A stretch of 64,000 nt of DNA from Elephas maximus indicus (taxonomy: Eukaryota > Chordata > Mammalia > Proboscidea > Elephantidae). Below the pieces are notes generated by a model. That model did no database searches, was not told where the DNA came from, and saw only the letters and a list, made by a program, of their open reading frames with translations. The position numbers and the translations under genes were made by a program. Position 1 is the stretch's first letter, and each line of letters starts with the position of its first letter. Below, one piece after another: positions 43,922 through 57,027 of this stretch. The stretch spans positions 5,450,924-5,514,923 of the forward strand of contig NC_064823.1 of assembly GCF_024166365.1 (NCBI RefSeq), in the 5' to 3' direction.

Positions 43922-46900
43922 TATAACAAAGCAAAGAAGAGCGTGGATTCTTGATGTAAGTTGAATGATTTCTATTCCTGATTTCATATCACTAACTGTA
44001 TGGTCTTGAGGGAGTTATTTAATCTTTCTGTAGCTCAGTACACTCATGTGTCAAATGTTATAAGTATAAAATGGATAATACATGCAACATACTTAGCAAG
44101 GTGTCTGCTGTAGTATTAGGCACTTTCTAAACAGTACATTACACAGATAACATTAAGATTGTCACAGCTAGAATGCAAAGAGGACAAAATAGTCAGTGCT
44201 GGCTTTTTGGATTTTAAAATGGGCTACTGAAATCCATTTCACAGGAAATATTACCGAAATTTGGGCTTTATATTGCAAAGGACAAATGCTTGAAAACAGA
44301 AGGTTTTCTAAATTACAAAATTTAGGAACAGAAGTTTGGAAGACTGAACATAAATCTTTAAGCTATAATGTAGGAAGGATGATACAGGGTCAGTTTCCTG
44401 CTAAACAAGCATTAGATAAAGGCTGTTTCTTAGCATGGGGGAAACATTGGAGCAAGAGGGAGAAGAGAGCTTTGAGGCCTCCCTTTTATCTTCGTTAATT
44501 GCAAGGAGAAAAGCCATGCTTTCTGTTCTCATCTGGAACCCTGGGAAGCAAAACTTTATAACACTTCCCAAGTGGGCCTCTCAGAGAGAGCTTTATATGA
44601 AGGCATGGCATTTTCAGGCAGAAAGAGGGCTTGAAATAGTGCCTCCCACTATACCCCAGCATTCTCTTAAGACCTATTGTGGAAAAAATAAATTACAGAA
44701 TTCCCTAATGGAGAAAATGGCGTTACAAAGAAGGCTGGAAGTTGATCTGAGGCCTGGGGTTAAGATCAGGAGAAAACAGAATGCATAGACATCAAGATCA
44801 CAATAAAGCCGGGGTCCTCAGCAGGGATGCTAACACATGCCCAAAGGCAGATGGGACCACTTACATCAGCTGTGAATACAGAAAGCACAAAGGCTGACAA
44901 AAAAGCCTAATGGACTGGATGGCATATCCCATCGGACCCTTAAGAAAGCGCTTGAAAAAGACATTCTTCCATCCCCTTTATTGTGATGCTCTCCAAAGCT
45001 CCCCCATGAAAGAACATTGTAAGAGGTAAGTGCTCAAGAGGACCGTATGTCATGGCTAGGGAGTCTGAAAAATGAATTACCTGAGCTTGATGCCTCTATT
45101 AACTAAACATTTAACCCAAAGAGATATTTTTCAATGAGTCTTGACTGAATTACCCGGAGGCACCACTGGATTACCTTTTTTAAAGTAGCCTCAGAGAACA
45201 AGTTGAATCCAGCGGGGAGAAATGCAGAAAGTTGTTTCTCTGTACATCTATAGTCATAATTGAGAAATACAAAGCTGCTACCCATAAAACAATCACAAAC
45301 ACTGTAGAACACATACTTTTAAGCCCTGCAGACAAAAACGAGAGTATGTGAGAGTAAAACAGGCCTCCTTTTCCAGAATGGGTCTCCTTTGCTACTTGCA
45401 TTTTCTCTGTTGTTTCTCCTCTCATTCTTGCCCTAGTATCTTGGCCCAGGCTGTGTAGGCTGAGCTAAGACTTCATTGCCAACAACTTACTTTCTGAATT
45501 CTTAGTCATCACGTTTGCAAATACTTGATGTCCCTGACAGAGCCATGTTTATACTTACGGTGTTTCTTCCAGTTATTTCCTGCCCCTCTGTACTCTTTAG
45601 ACTTGGTGATGACGTTTGTGGGGTTTTTAGGTTCTGTAGTTCTCTTTCTGGCCTGAGCATCTTTAGGCCCACATTTCCTTCTGTTTCTGTATTTGTCCAG
45701 CTGCACAATCAGCATTCTGGGTGATGCCTCAGTGGGAGAGTCATTGTCAGTCACCTTTGGCAGGGTCAATCACTTTATGCTTAGAGTTGAGCTGAAAAGT
45801 GATTTCTCATTGCATAGGAAGATAATATTTCCTGTTAGCCATTACATGTTCCATTGCCAGCAGCAGCTAGAAGGTGTTACCACTTAAATATTTCCCAACC
45901 GATATTATATAGAGAGCAAGACTGCTGTACGTCCTCAATACTTAATATAGAAATGGTGATACTTTTCATTATGAAGATCCAGGCTGCCATTTTTGTGTTA
46001 TCCTTTAAATTAAGACAAATTAAATATTGGTTCATAACCAAAAATAGACTGCTTATTGTTGTATTCAATTTTTGATAGCTTTGAGAGGAGTTCACAGGTA
46101 TAGACTGTAAGTCTCTGAAGATGTTTATTTTCCTCGTTAAGGAAAAATAATCACAAAAGACCCAAACTTAAGTTTCTTGCACTAATTTTGGTTACCTTTT
46201 TACAAGCAGTTAGATGACAGTTATGTTCTAAGCTGCATCGCAATTAATGGTTAGAACTGCAGGAAGTATTTAATTGTGTATTGATTTAAGGCCAAGCTGT
46301 TGTTTGGCTGAGGCATTGCATTATAATTCACGGACCTTAACTGGAGTTTAATTTTTCTACACTATACCTGATTTTCAAGTGATGTATTTGTTTTTTAATA
46401 GCAACCCTTAGCCAATCCATAGAGGGAGCCATGAACCTTGTCTTTTAGCTTTTTAAAGTTTTGACTGAATTTTTAAAGTACCCAGGAGACTTTTGATAGT
46501 AACTACAAAGTCTGCTGCACTGTGAATACATTTAATATCAAATTCTCCCATTAACAACAGTCAATACATTCATTCGAACATGAATATTAGAGGGTAGCAT
46601 TGTTAGTGGAGTGGTTTACTGAGAACCGTGCCTTATACTTTCCTAGGGTTCGGTAGAAAAAAGAAGATTCTCATTTGTCTAGGATGGTGCAGCTGAATGT
46701 TTACTTGAAGAGCAAGAAATGGGGAATAATTCTTTTCAAAGCGTTGTGCATAATAATATCCAGTGACTGATTAGTCCCTACAGAATGACAGAATTATAGC
46801 AGTTTATAATTTTTAAGATAGCCCTTTGGCCACTGTCTGATTTGGTATATTATTTAGACTCAAACCTTGTTATGTTGAAGATGGTGACTTAAATTTTCAC

Positions 46901-47744
46901 CAAATATCAATGTATAGTGTTATTGGGATCTGTAGGGATACAAAGACAAAGAAAATGTAGTTGGAGTTGGTTGTCGCCAGGTATAACATATGGATTTTGA
47001 ACATAAACACTGAAGAAATAACTAATCTGTGAGACATATGTAACACATGATGTAATAAAGAATGACTTACTAATTAATTCTATTTACAAAACTTCCTAAA
47101 ATTATGAGCCATCTCATTTCCTTTGTCCTATTTACATGTCCTCATGCCCTTTGTCTTACCTACTGACAAGTTCTCACCTTTCTCCCCAGCCGCTCTTAGA
47201 GCTAAATCCTCTTAATTTCAAGTCTTATCAATGTTATTCAATTGCTGCAAAAGATTCTGCAGTGGAAACATTTCAGTTTCTTCATTCTCATCTTGCTACC
47301 TTAACGTATGAGGCTAGCTGCTTGTTTCTGCTGTGGGAATTTGCTGTAATCCCAGCCGCAATTTCAAAGCTGGCAACTGTTGCTCCCTTTCTGAAGTGTG
47401 GAACAGCTACTCTGTGTCAGCTCCCTAGAGAACTAAAACATTGGGGAAAAAAACAATGGAAAATTGCAGGAAGGGTTATGCTGGCTGAATTTTAATAGAT
47501 TCAAGACTCTAGTATATTTTAATGATGATAGAGCCCAGAACAAAATTGGCTGAATCCATTGTAAGGAAGATGTTCAGGATTAACCTTGCTGTTTTTAGAT
47601 GAGTCACTGTGTAACCTTTGATTTACTCTGCATCTTCAAAATCGAGCAGTGTGAAAAAAGTGAGGAGGAACATTGGAGATCGATTTCCACTTCAGATCAA
47701 CCAAGGTACCTGCTTGATCAAACAGCATAAAAATTTGACATGCT
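43922..47744. other. About 3.8 kb of apparently unique non-coding DNA
   Basis: No repeat family stands out. Open frames reach only about 100-119 codons (44196-44498; 44435-44788; 47136-47495) and show no recognisable domain. This could be ordinary intergenic or intronic sequence. No exon with convincing splice sites and coding bias was found. Confidence 0.45.
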
Positions 47745-47825
47745 TATGTTGTTGTTGTTAGTTGTGGTAGAGTCATTTCTGATTCATGACAACCCCATGC
47801 ATTCCAGAGTAGAACTGCTCTATAA
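47745..47825 (-). mobile_element. SINE/RTE 3'-end fragment
   Basis: gttgttgttgttagttgtgg followed by gagtcatttctgattcatga, the reverse complement of the shared AfroSINE/RTE 3' end. Only about 80 bases remain. Confidence 0.65.
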
Positions 47826-47829
47826 CTAT

Positions 47830-49079
47830 ATTCATTTTTATTCACTAATCATTAGGTAGGTAATAAAAAAATAAAAAAAGGGCATTGTTTATCTCTTAGT
47901 AAATGTGCTTTATATGTGACCAAGTGTGAATGGCATCTAATATTTGCAGACTTGTCAGTTCACTTAGAGCATTGCATTCATTCCTCTTTACACTCTGGCA
48001 TTTATCTGCTTGGATTTTATTGGAAAGCCATGATGAGAATTCAAAACCTTTTTGAGTATGTGTGTGTCTTTGTGCTTGTGTGTGTGAGTTTGTGACTCAA
48101 GTTGGTCCTCCAGACAAGTTATAGATAAACCGTTTTCTTAAGTAAAAATTATCAACATAATAGTTCCACTGGAACTGTGAATTTTATCTTTGTATTGAAA
48201 TATTTACACTATGAACACAAAAAACTACTGAAAACAGCTATATTGTAAGTAGTGTCAGCAATTATAGACTCTCAATTTCTTCCTGTCTTACTGAGGCCAA
48301 GGATTGGGAAGGAAATATCCAAAAAAATGCACTATTACAAGGTGATAGAATATGACTTCTTCTAGAAAAGGAGGTGGGCCCGGATGTTCTTGTTGATTGT
48401 ACAATTACCGTGGCCCAATGAAGCAAAATTGGATAACAAGCAGAATATCCTGGTGAATGAATGAACAAATGAATGAATAAATAAGAAAATAAAAAGAAGA
48501 AATAACCAGTACTATTATTGACCACCATAACAGAAGCAAGGAGATACATCTAAGTAACTATAGCAATGATATCAAAGGCATCTTTTAATACTTACAGTGA
48601 AGCCCCTGAAAGTAGAAACCAAAACTTTCCCTCTTGCCTTGCAGGGGCTCTGTGGTGATGGAGAGCACAAACTGGATCCAGAATACAGGCTTCCTTCACT
48701 ACCCCTAAGTACAGTATTCCTGTGCAAAAGTTCATAAGCCTAAATGGTGTAAAGCAAAAAAGCAATTACCATTAATTTATATGGAAAAAAATGTTGAATG
48801 TTACCAGACCCAAAGAACAACCTACCAAATCATACCAAATAACACATAAAACCTAAATAACACTAACATATAGTAAAAGCAGAAAGGCTATTGAACCTGG
48901 CTGCTCAGCCATATATTGAACAGTACCTGCACAATTTTTTTTCCTCTTTCTTCTTTCTCTTCTTTCCCTTCCCTAGCCCATCTCTGTCTCCAAGTAAGAC
49001 CCTGCTGTTAGCATCTCCAAAAGTTTAAGCATTAACCAGTGTTTCCTCTAGGACCATAGAAGACAAGTGATATCCATCT
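47830..49079. other. No recognisable gene; GT-rich patch
   Basis: A degenerate (GT)n tract lies near 48056-48090 and a GAATGAATGAACAAATGAATG patch near 48455. Otherwise unrecognised. Confidence 0.45.
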
Positions 49080-49430
49080 AAGCCTGTCAAACAAGAGGAA
49101 GGATGGCGCCAGCCACCCCCTGAGCCAATGGTATAATGGCAGTAAAAGATTAATGTGCTTGAGATACGACCACCAAAACCAAACAGAAGAAAGAGAATGC
49201 ACATTCCACAAGTGCCTGAAACTTATGGCCCCTTTCCCCTTAAAAAACCTGAGCTGACCTGTAGTTGCGGGAGACCGACAGCTTTAGGAGGAGATATTCC
49301 CCCCTGTCTCCATATACCGGCATATCTAATAAAGTTCTTGCTACCCACCTCACCCCTGTCTCAAGAGTTGGCTGTTGGCAGCAGGTGGCTCTAACTCGCG
49401 AAACTGCTGTAGCAATATGACAAATACACA
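49080..49430 (+). mobile_element. Probable solo LTR remnant, other family
   Basis: Contains a TATA-like ccttaaaaaacctgagctga, a polyadenylation signal in atctaataaagttcttgcta and the following ctcacccctgtctcaagagt, an R/U5-like layout typical of retroviral LTRs. Boundaries are not clear. Confidence 0.45.
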
Positions 49431-49867
49431 GAAATAGAAATAGAAGTAGAAATAATGTATGTACAGTGTAGTTTCACTTAATTGCGTCCAGTTTTCTGCT
49501 AAGGGTAACACAAGCTCTCAGGCTTTTCTGATAGCTTAGGACACATCTTGCTAAAGGATGCATGAAATAAATCGAGATAAAGCACAGATGCTCACAGACA
49601 CGGTTCAAAGCTATGGCAGCTTGATGCTAAGACGCTGAACGTAGTTCCCCGGGAAGAAGCTGGTCCATACCACTGTTGCCACACTGTGTGCGCATTATCT
49701 CTTTAACGGCACTGCGAAACAAATGTTGAACGCTATTTCCACTTTCAGTCTTTTTTCGTAAAAGTGAAAATCCTTTTCAAATTTCTTTCCGTTAGTGAAA
49801 ACACGTACTAATGTAGGTCTTTCGTAAAAGCTAAGTGGCATGAAGCCAGCTTTTGAAAAGCGAACCA

Positions 49868-50010
49868 ACCAACCAGCCTGTTGCCATGGAGTCAATTCCA
49901 ACTTCTAGAGACCCTATGGGGCAAAGTAGAACTGCCCCCATAGAGTTTCCAAGGAACACCTGGTGGATTAGAACTGCTGACCTTTTGGTTAATAGCCATA
50001 GCACTTACTA
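49868..50010 (-). mobile_element. AfroSINE-type SINE
   Basis: Reverse complement: ttgccatggagtcaattcca, gaccctatggggcaaagtag, cacctggtggattagaactg. The tRNA-like head is incomplete. Confidence 0.85.
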
Positions 50011-50159
50011 TGTCAATCCAAATTTGGTTTAATGCTACTTTTTTGTTATATAAGGGTTTGTAAACAACTTAACCCCATTATCACTCAGTTTCCTCACCTG
50101 TAAAAAGAGGATTATAACTGATTCTATCTTATAAGGATGGCTTGAATAGTAAATGAGAC

Positions 50160-50246
50160 AAAAACCAAATTCATCGCTGTTGAACCAATTCTGACTCACA
50201 GTGACCAATAAGACAGAGTAGATCTACCTCACAGGATTTTTAATCA
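50160..50246 (-). mobile_element. AfroSINE-type SINE, 3' fragment
   Basis: Reverse-complement fragment with gttgaaccaattctgactca and taagacagagtagatctacc, ending at the RTE copy. Confidence 0.7.
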
Positions 50247-50249
50247 TTG

Positions 50250-51393
50250 CTAATGTCAGATGGATCCTGGCTGAAGGCAGAGAATACCAGAAGGATGTTT
50301 ACTTGTGTTTTATTGACTATGCAAAGGCATTCAACTGTGTGGATCATAACAAATTATGGAAAACATCTTGAAGAATGGGAATTCCAGAACACTTAATTGT
50401 GCTCATGAGGAACCTTTACATAGATCAAGAGGCAGTTGTTTAGACAGAACAAGGGGATACTGTTGGTTTAAAGTCAGGAAAGGTGTGCTTCAGGGTTGTA
50501 TTCTTTCACTGTACCTATTCAATCTGTATGCTGAGCAAATAATCTGAGAAGCTGGACTATATGAAGAAGAACGGGGCATCAGGTTTGGAGGAAGACTCAT
50601 TAACAACCTGCATTATGCAGATGACACAATCTTGCTTGCTGAAAGTGAAGAGGACTTGAAGCACTTACTAATGAAGATCAAAGACCACAGCCTTCAGTAT
50701 GGATTCCACCTCAACATAAAGAAAACAAAAATCCTCACAAATGGACCAATGACCAACATCATGGTAAAAGGAGAAAAGATTGAAGTTGTCAAGGATTTCA
50801 TTTTACTTGGATCCACAATCAACAGCTATGGAAGCAGCAGTCAAGAAATCCAAAGACGCATTGCACTCAATAAATCTGCTGCAAAGGACCTCTTTAAAGT
50901 GTTGAAGAGCAAAGATGTCACCTTGAAGACCAAGGTGCGCCTGACCCAAGCCATGGTATTTTCAATCACATCATATGCATGTGAAAGCTGGACAATGAAT
51001 AAGGAAGACCGAAGAATAATTGATACCTTCGAATTGTGGTGTTGGCGAAGAATATTGAATATACCATGGACTGCCAAAAGAAAGAACAAATCTGTCTTGG
51101 GAGAAGTGCAACCAGAATGCTCCTTAGAAGCAAGGATGGAGAGACTGTATCTTACATACTTTGGACATGTTGTCAGGAGGGATCAGCCCTGGAGAAGGAC
51201 ATCGTGCTTGGCAGAGTACAGGGTCAGCAGAAAAGAGGAAGACCCTCAATGAGGTGGATTGACACAGTGGCTGCAACAATGAGCTCAAGCATAGCAGCGA
51301 TTGTGAGGTTGGCTCAGGACTGGGCAGTGTTTTGTTCTGTTGTGCATAGGGTTGCTATGAGTCAGAACTGACTCAACGGCACCTAACAACAAC
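50250..51393 (+). mobile_element. RTE (BovB-type) LINE, 5'-truncated, with reverse transcriptase part
   Basis: Starts within the reverse transcriptase. Readable segments: FIDYAKAF, KGVLQGCILS and the catalytic YADD at 50614-50625. Downstream, 50632-51252 is open for 206 codons (KDFILLGSTIN, SYACESWTMNKEDRR, RRILNIPWT). Several stops occur upstream. The second conserved Asp of motif A reads Asn (ttcaactgtg), a likely CpG decay. Ends with the RTE tail atgagtcagaactgactcaa and cctaacaacaacaat. Confidence 0.9.
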
Positions 51394-51399
51394 AATCTT

Positions 51400-51512
51400 T
51401 ACGGGAGGAGACTGCCACATCTTTCTCCCACAAAGTGGTGGTGGGTTCGAACTGCAAACCTTTTTTGCTTAGCAGAAGAATGCTTAAACACTGCTCCACC
51501 AGGGCTCCTCGT
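51400..51512 (-). mobile_element. SINE remnant, tRNA-like head
   Basis: tggtggtgggttcgaactgc followed by cactgctccaccagggctcc, the reverse complement of an AfroSINE head. The remainder is worn. Confidence 0.65.
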
Positions 51513-52276
51513 TAAATGAGATAATATACATAAAATGCTTAGAACAGTGCTTGATGAATTTGAAGAGTTTTCTACGTATCGATAATTACCATTATTGTTA
51601 TTATTATTCCTTCTGTGGCTATTTTCTTTTGTAGTCTTTATAATTACCTTCTGTAACTGATGCTCCTCATTTGTATCTCTGGTTACTAGTGTTTTCATAT
51701 GCTCTTCGTGTTCCACTGACAGCCACTGCTGATCTAAACTACGTTGCTGCACTCTGGGGTTCCAAGACCAACGGCACGCTTCCTTTCTCTGTGTGTTCCT
51801 GACATTCTTCTTCTCTGAAATTTATAGTTGAGGGAAAGGATGTACCTGCTCCCGTAGACCTAATGAAGGCTGGCTTTCTCAGTTTCTTAAAATGCCCTTG
51901 CTATTAAAACAATATATATTAGTCTTTCTTTTGTGATTATCTCTTTGAAGATTCCTTAGGGCTGAGTTGGAAAGCAACTCATAAAAGCAACTAAGTGGAT
52001 AGGTAGAATGTTGTGTTCACAAATGCCCCTCACTCCACTAGGAATCAGCAAGTTGCCCGGGACAGAGTTTAGCCACTAATTAGCTTGTACTTCAGCCCTG
52101 TTTGCAAATCACTCAGACCACACTCTAAGGGTTTAACAGAATGTCTCCCAAATATTCTTCTTTGAAATTCATAATTTTAATGCAGTGAGCCCCAACTGTT
52201 ACTTCAAATAATCTTTTTATCATTTCTCTCAATTTCCTGCTTGCTTCTTTTATGTAGAAAAGAGGCAGAGCAGAAG
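51513..52276. other. No recognisable feature
   Basis: An ATT-rich patch near 51595-51610. No gene or repeat family recognised. Confidence 0.45.
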
Positions 52277-52281
52277 CCTGG

Positions 52282-52884
52282 TGTCATGGATTGAACTGTG
52301 TCCCCCCAAAATATGTGTACTGATTTGACTGGGCCACGATTCCCAGTATTGTGTGATTTCCACCATTTTGTCGTCTGATGTGAATTTCCTGTGTGTTAAA
52401 AAAAAAAAAAAAAAATTTTTTTTTTTTTTTTTTGTAAATCCTAATCTCTGCTTGTGGTTAATGAGGCAAGATTAGATTAAGTTAAAGACAATTAGGGTGG
52501 GATGTAACACCCTTGCTCAGGTCATATCCCTGATCCAATGTAAAGGGATTTTCCCTGGGGTGTGGCCTGCACCACCTTTTATCTTACAAGAGAGACAAGA
52601 AAAGGAAAGTGAGCAGAGAGTTGTGACATCATACCACCAAGAAAGCTGTGCTGGGAGCACAGCTCATCCTTTGGACCTGAGGTTCCTGCACTGAGATGCT
52701 CCCAGACCGAGGGAAGACTGATGAAAAGGACCTTCCTCCAAAGCCAACAGAGAAATCCTTCCCATGGAGCTGACACCCTGAATTTGGACTTGTAGCCTAC
52801 CAGGCTGTGAGAGAAGAAATTTCTCTTTGTTAAAGCCATCCGCTTGTGGTATTTCTGTTACAGCAGCACTAGATGACCAAGACA
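52282..52884 (+). mobile_element. Solo LTR (MaLR-like) with perfect 5-bp TSD
   Basis: 603 bp from TGTCATGGATTGAACTGTGT to GACCAAGACA. CCTGG flanks it at 52277-52281 and 52885-52889. Longer than its relatives because of an A/T block at 52398-52433 and a middle segment that it shares with 26135-26325. Confidence 0.9.
52398..52433. repeat. Back-to-back A and T homopolymers (palindrome)
   Basis: About 18 A directly followed by about 18 T inside the LTR, at a point where the LTR at 43409 reads gtgttgtaaatcc without any insert. A perfect inverted repeat with no spacer. Confidence 0.9.
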
Positions 52885-52893
52885 CCTGGGCTG

Positions 52894-53437
52894 TGTGATG
52901 GCTAATTTTATGTGTCAACTTGGCTAGGCTCTGATTCCCAGCGGTTTGTCCAAACACTAGTCTAGTTGCTGTCATGGAGTAGTTAAAAAAAATGGAGTAG
53001 TTACATGCGATTAAATCAGTTGGCCTTGGGTAGAGTGGATTACTTTCCATAATGAAATGTAATGTAATGCAATGTAATACATTAAAAGCATTTGATTAAC
53101 TCCCATAATGCAATCTAATGTAATTGATCAATCAGTTTGGGTCATACTAGTGTAGGGTAGATCCTAAACCTAATTACTTTTGAGTTATAAAAATATCAGA
53201 ACAGACACAGATATGCACACACACACACAGGAAGACAGACACCACGTGAGAATTGTCTACACACCAGGGATTGCCAACAGACACCAGAAAGCAGGAGAGA
53301 GGCTCACAGAAGGAATTAATGTGGCTAAGTCCCGAATTTGGACTTTCAGATTCCACAACTGTGAGAATATCAATTTCTGTCCTTTAAAGCCACCAACTTG
53401 TGGTATTTGTGTTACAGCTTCACTAGATAACTAAGAT
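52894..53437 (+). mobile_element. Second LTR-like element (MLT-like)
   Basis: Starts tgtgatggctaattttatgt, includes gtccaaacactagtctagtt and agattccacaactgtgagaa, and ends with cactagataactaagata. This resembles old mammalian MaLR LTRs. It lies nine bases behind the preceding LTR. A (CA)n run is at 53215-53228. Confidence 0.6.
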
Positions 53438-53439
53438 AG

Positions 53440-55764
53440 GCGACAAAAGCTGAGGTAGATACATGGATATAATAGAACTATTGCAAATGAAGAAGTCTCA
53501 GAGTCTTAAGCTTCAAACCTGAAGCAGACCACTAAGACTCTATTTGTGTCACCCGTACATGTAATAAATCAAAGGGAAACAACTTAAAGGCCTAAATAGA
53601 TGATTTACATGATAATTTTCCTCCGTGGAACCCTGTACATTGACTCTTGAAGCGGGAAGTGCTTTAGGAGAATATTGCAGTATAAGTCAATTATAATGAT
53701 ATTCCTTTAAATGCATATTCAGTTTCTTTATGGAAGACTTGTGCTTTTGACTGTTCATGAGCCATTTTAAAGAGGCTGAGAGTAGCCTCAGTTACTGACC
53801 AAACAGGGGGAAATGTTGCTTATTTTTTTAATAGTAAAGATCCAATGGAGTGGATTATGAGTACAATTCATTACTCTGTTATGAGAGATTTCAGGAAAAT
53901 ATTGCCGCCATTCAGCATAATTGATTTGAACATCATTATGGGGAATAGAGTATGTAAAATAATGAAATTCATCCAGAGGCAGGAATGATAAAAATAATAA
54001 AGCCATGCTCCAAAGGTACAATATTTCTCGTTCTTAAAAGAGATATGAGAATATGAAATGAAACAATGACTTTAAAAGCAGATGTACAGCACTGTGCGTG
54101 CCATTCCATTGGTATAAATCATAACAATGCTCCACAATGTAAATGTTTTGGATACTTTTATTGAATTACTGCAACAATAATAAAGTGCATTGAAAGAAAG
54201 GCATCCATATATATGCTAATTAAGAATACACTGTAACCACTGCACAAACCATAAAATATTCAGTCCATGTTTGTTGAGACTCCAAAGAGGTTCTTTTTTA
54301 ACTTTATAGGTGCAATTTGGCTGGAAAAGAGGTGTATGTGAAGCAGATTGTTAAATGCTCTGTTACTGCTACTTGCTGTTTGAGAAGATGCTCCAATGTG
54401 TTGAAAGCGAAGGACAACTTGGACTTGAAACAGTCTTTTAAATCACTTTGATGAGCATGAGGAAGGATATTGACAAAAGAAACAAACACAAAAGAGTTTC
54501 TGTTTTGTAAATCACCTGGATGAGTATAAAGTCTTTATCATAGCCATTGACCAAGGTGATATGGTTAAACAGTTGGAACAGTTGGCTATAAATTTGGTAG
54601 TACCCTTTTTTTTAATGTGCATAATAAACTCGGGATGTTAGACTGTAATGAGAGCTGTAGCTCATTTCTTAAGTGGTCTTGAAAGTATCCCACCAAACTG
54701 TCAGTGTTCTTTCTACAACTAGACATGGGAGAACATTAAGTACATGACGGGAAAGTGTCATTTCCATCGACACCATTTTGGGTTAACTGAATTGATCTGA
54801 CAAAATATACTGTACAGTTTCTCATTTGTTTATTTTATCTATTAAGATGTCGACATTTCTAATCTTTGAACCAGATTTGTGTTATAAAAATTTTGGGCTT
54901 GGGAACTTTACAGTTTTCAAGCAGTGTGCCTAAATTACTTTTGCGTCTATAACCTTGTAGATGATAAAATTGGCTGCTTCCGTACTGATCACACAGGCTT
55001 CCGTACTGATCACACAGGCTTTGTTGCTTCCAAGTAAGGAAGGAGTTATTGAAAGTGGGTCAAAGTGCTTTGCTCAGAACTGCTATTTTGGGAACTCCCC
55101 ACTTCTTCACCTGCTGGCAACTCTCTTTATATTCCAAGTCTTATAATGATCAGGGCAGTTTTAGCCTAGTCCTAAATCACTCTGTGGACCAATTGCTTTA
55201 ACTCATTTTATCACCACAGCATGGATCCTAATCCTAGAAAGATTACTACTATGAGTGTGAGCAGATAGTTTCTAAGGTTTTGAACAAATTGTGATCTGGC
55301 TTACTTCCTCAGAAGGCTTGCTTTCAGAGGTACTTTATACAAGCGAAGAGCATTTTTGTGTTTTAAGTATAAATTTGCTATTAGAACTCATTGAGACTGG
55401 ACAGGGCACACAGGCTCAGCCCATCACCAGGAAGAACCCAGCCTTACTTAAGCTGCTTAGAAATATATTTGGAGTCCAGAGTGCAACATCTCATTAATCT
55501 TCCCCTCAGGTCATATTTGGTCAGTGCAGCAACTAATTTGAATTAGTGACTGTAAGTATTTTCTTTTGAATTCTTCCTTGTTTTTTATGTCTCTCTCTCA
55601 GAGGTGCCTGTTTCATCCTGCCCATTCCCTTTGTAATTAAACGTGATGGTCTCATTTTTGTTGTCTACTGTGGAATTGGCATCAGCAGTTTTGTTTTGCT
55701 CTGAAAGTCACACTCTTCAGAGTGCAGTTTTTATAATACTATGGTGGTTTTGCAATGTGTCAAC
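53440..55764. other. Apparently unique non-coding DNA
   Basis: No repeat family, RNA or gene recognised apart from the short duplication at 54976. Open frames are short (under 85 codons). Confidence 0.45.
54976..55017. repeat. Perfect 21-bp tandem duplication
   Basis: gcttccgtactgatcacaca plus g, twice in direct succession without mismatch. Confidence 0.95.
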
Positions 55765-55970
55765 TTGGCTGTTGTCTTGCGCTGTGGAGTTGATTCCTAC
55801 TTGTGACAACACCATGTGTTACAGAACAGGACCACCCCATACTGTTTTCCTGGCAGTAATCTTGATGAAACAGATTGCCAGGTCTTTTCCTCCATAGTGC
55901 TGCTGGGTGGGGTCAAACTGCTAAGCTTTCGGTTAGCAGCAACAGTGGTCTGCACAACCCAGGGACTCCC
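55765..55970 (-). mobile_element. AfroSINE-type SINE (long variant)
   Basis: Reverse complement: gtggagttgattcctacttg, agattgccaggtcttttcct, gctgctgggtggggtcaaac, aacccagggactccc. All family blocks are in order. Confidence 0.8.
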
Positions 55971-56162
55971 TTTTCTATATGCTTCTCATTAGGCTGTGTC
56001 CCAAAGAGATTCTTGTGGGAGATTTGGTTGGTGGAAGTGAAGCAAGAGCCATTTTGCAATTCACACATGGCACTGATCTCGTCTCCCTTCACAGGGGTGA
56101 GGCAGTAGTGGGGCCTGCTCCACTTCTGCTCTATCCTTCTTCAGCTTCTCTGACTCCTGGGC

Positions 56163-56195
56163 TGTGTGTGTGTGTGTGTGTGTGTGAGTGTGTGT
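56163..56195. repeat. (TG)n microsatellite
   Basis: About 16 dinucleotides with one A interruption. Confidence 0.95.
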
Positions 56196-56507
56196 TCAGT
56201 TCCATGAAGAAGGGCCCTGACATCTGTGGGACACTCATACTACCAAGGTCATAGATGACAAGAACTGATATAGGTTTCAGTTTATCTTTCTGGGTTCCAG
56301 GTTGTACTTATGAGTTCCAGCTTCTTTTTTCTCTCTACCATGTTATTTCCATCTTTTCTTTCTGACTGCTTGCCCTATGGACTTTAAGCTCTAGCATCAA
56401 ATGTAAAGACTGCTGCTTAAGTAGCTGACACAATTTCATAATGTCAAATACTTGTAAAAAATTCCTTAATTGCTATCTACATCTGTATTTCTATGTCTAT
56501 CCCTGTG

Positions 56508-56716
56508 TTGTTGTTGTTAGTTGTTGAGTCGATTCCAACTCATGGTGGCCGCATGTATGTGTCAGAAAAGAACTCTGTTCTATAGGGTTTTCAAGGCTGT
56601 GACCTTTCAGAAGTAGATTGTCAGGCCTGTCTTCCAAGGTGCTGCTGGGTGAGTTGGAACCACCAATCTTTCAGCTGGTAGTTGAACACTTAACCTTTTG
56701 TGCCACACAGGGACCA
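56508..56716 (-). mobile_element. AfroSINE-type SINE (long variant)
   Basis: Reverse complement: gttgttgttgttagttgttg, gagtcgattccaactcatgg, gattgtcaggcctgtcttcc, cacttaaccttttgtgccac. Nearly complete. Confidence 0.85.
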
Positions 56717-57027
56717 CTGTCTGTGCCCATGCCTATATCTATGTCTATATTTATATCTGTCTCATCAATCCTAGTTTCCTAGTTGTTCTGCTTATCTATT
56801 AAGATCTCTATTGATACAAAATTTGGTACCAGGAATGGTTCTAGAAGAATAGACTCTTAAGGATGAGTACCTGAATTTGTTCTGAGTTATCTGTTATGAT
56901 TAGATTTGAAGATATTCACGACTTCGGTTTCCAATAGTTGATTAAGAGGGTACCATTCATCTATGTTATGCAATGGAAAAACAGTTTCATAAATTATCAC
57001 TTTTAGATGCTTGTAATCAAGTACCTA

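Noticed and set aside
44196-44788. Two open frames of 100 and 117 codons as a host exon
   Set aside because: No recognisable domain, no splice-site or codon-bias support, and frames of this size are expected by chance.
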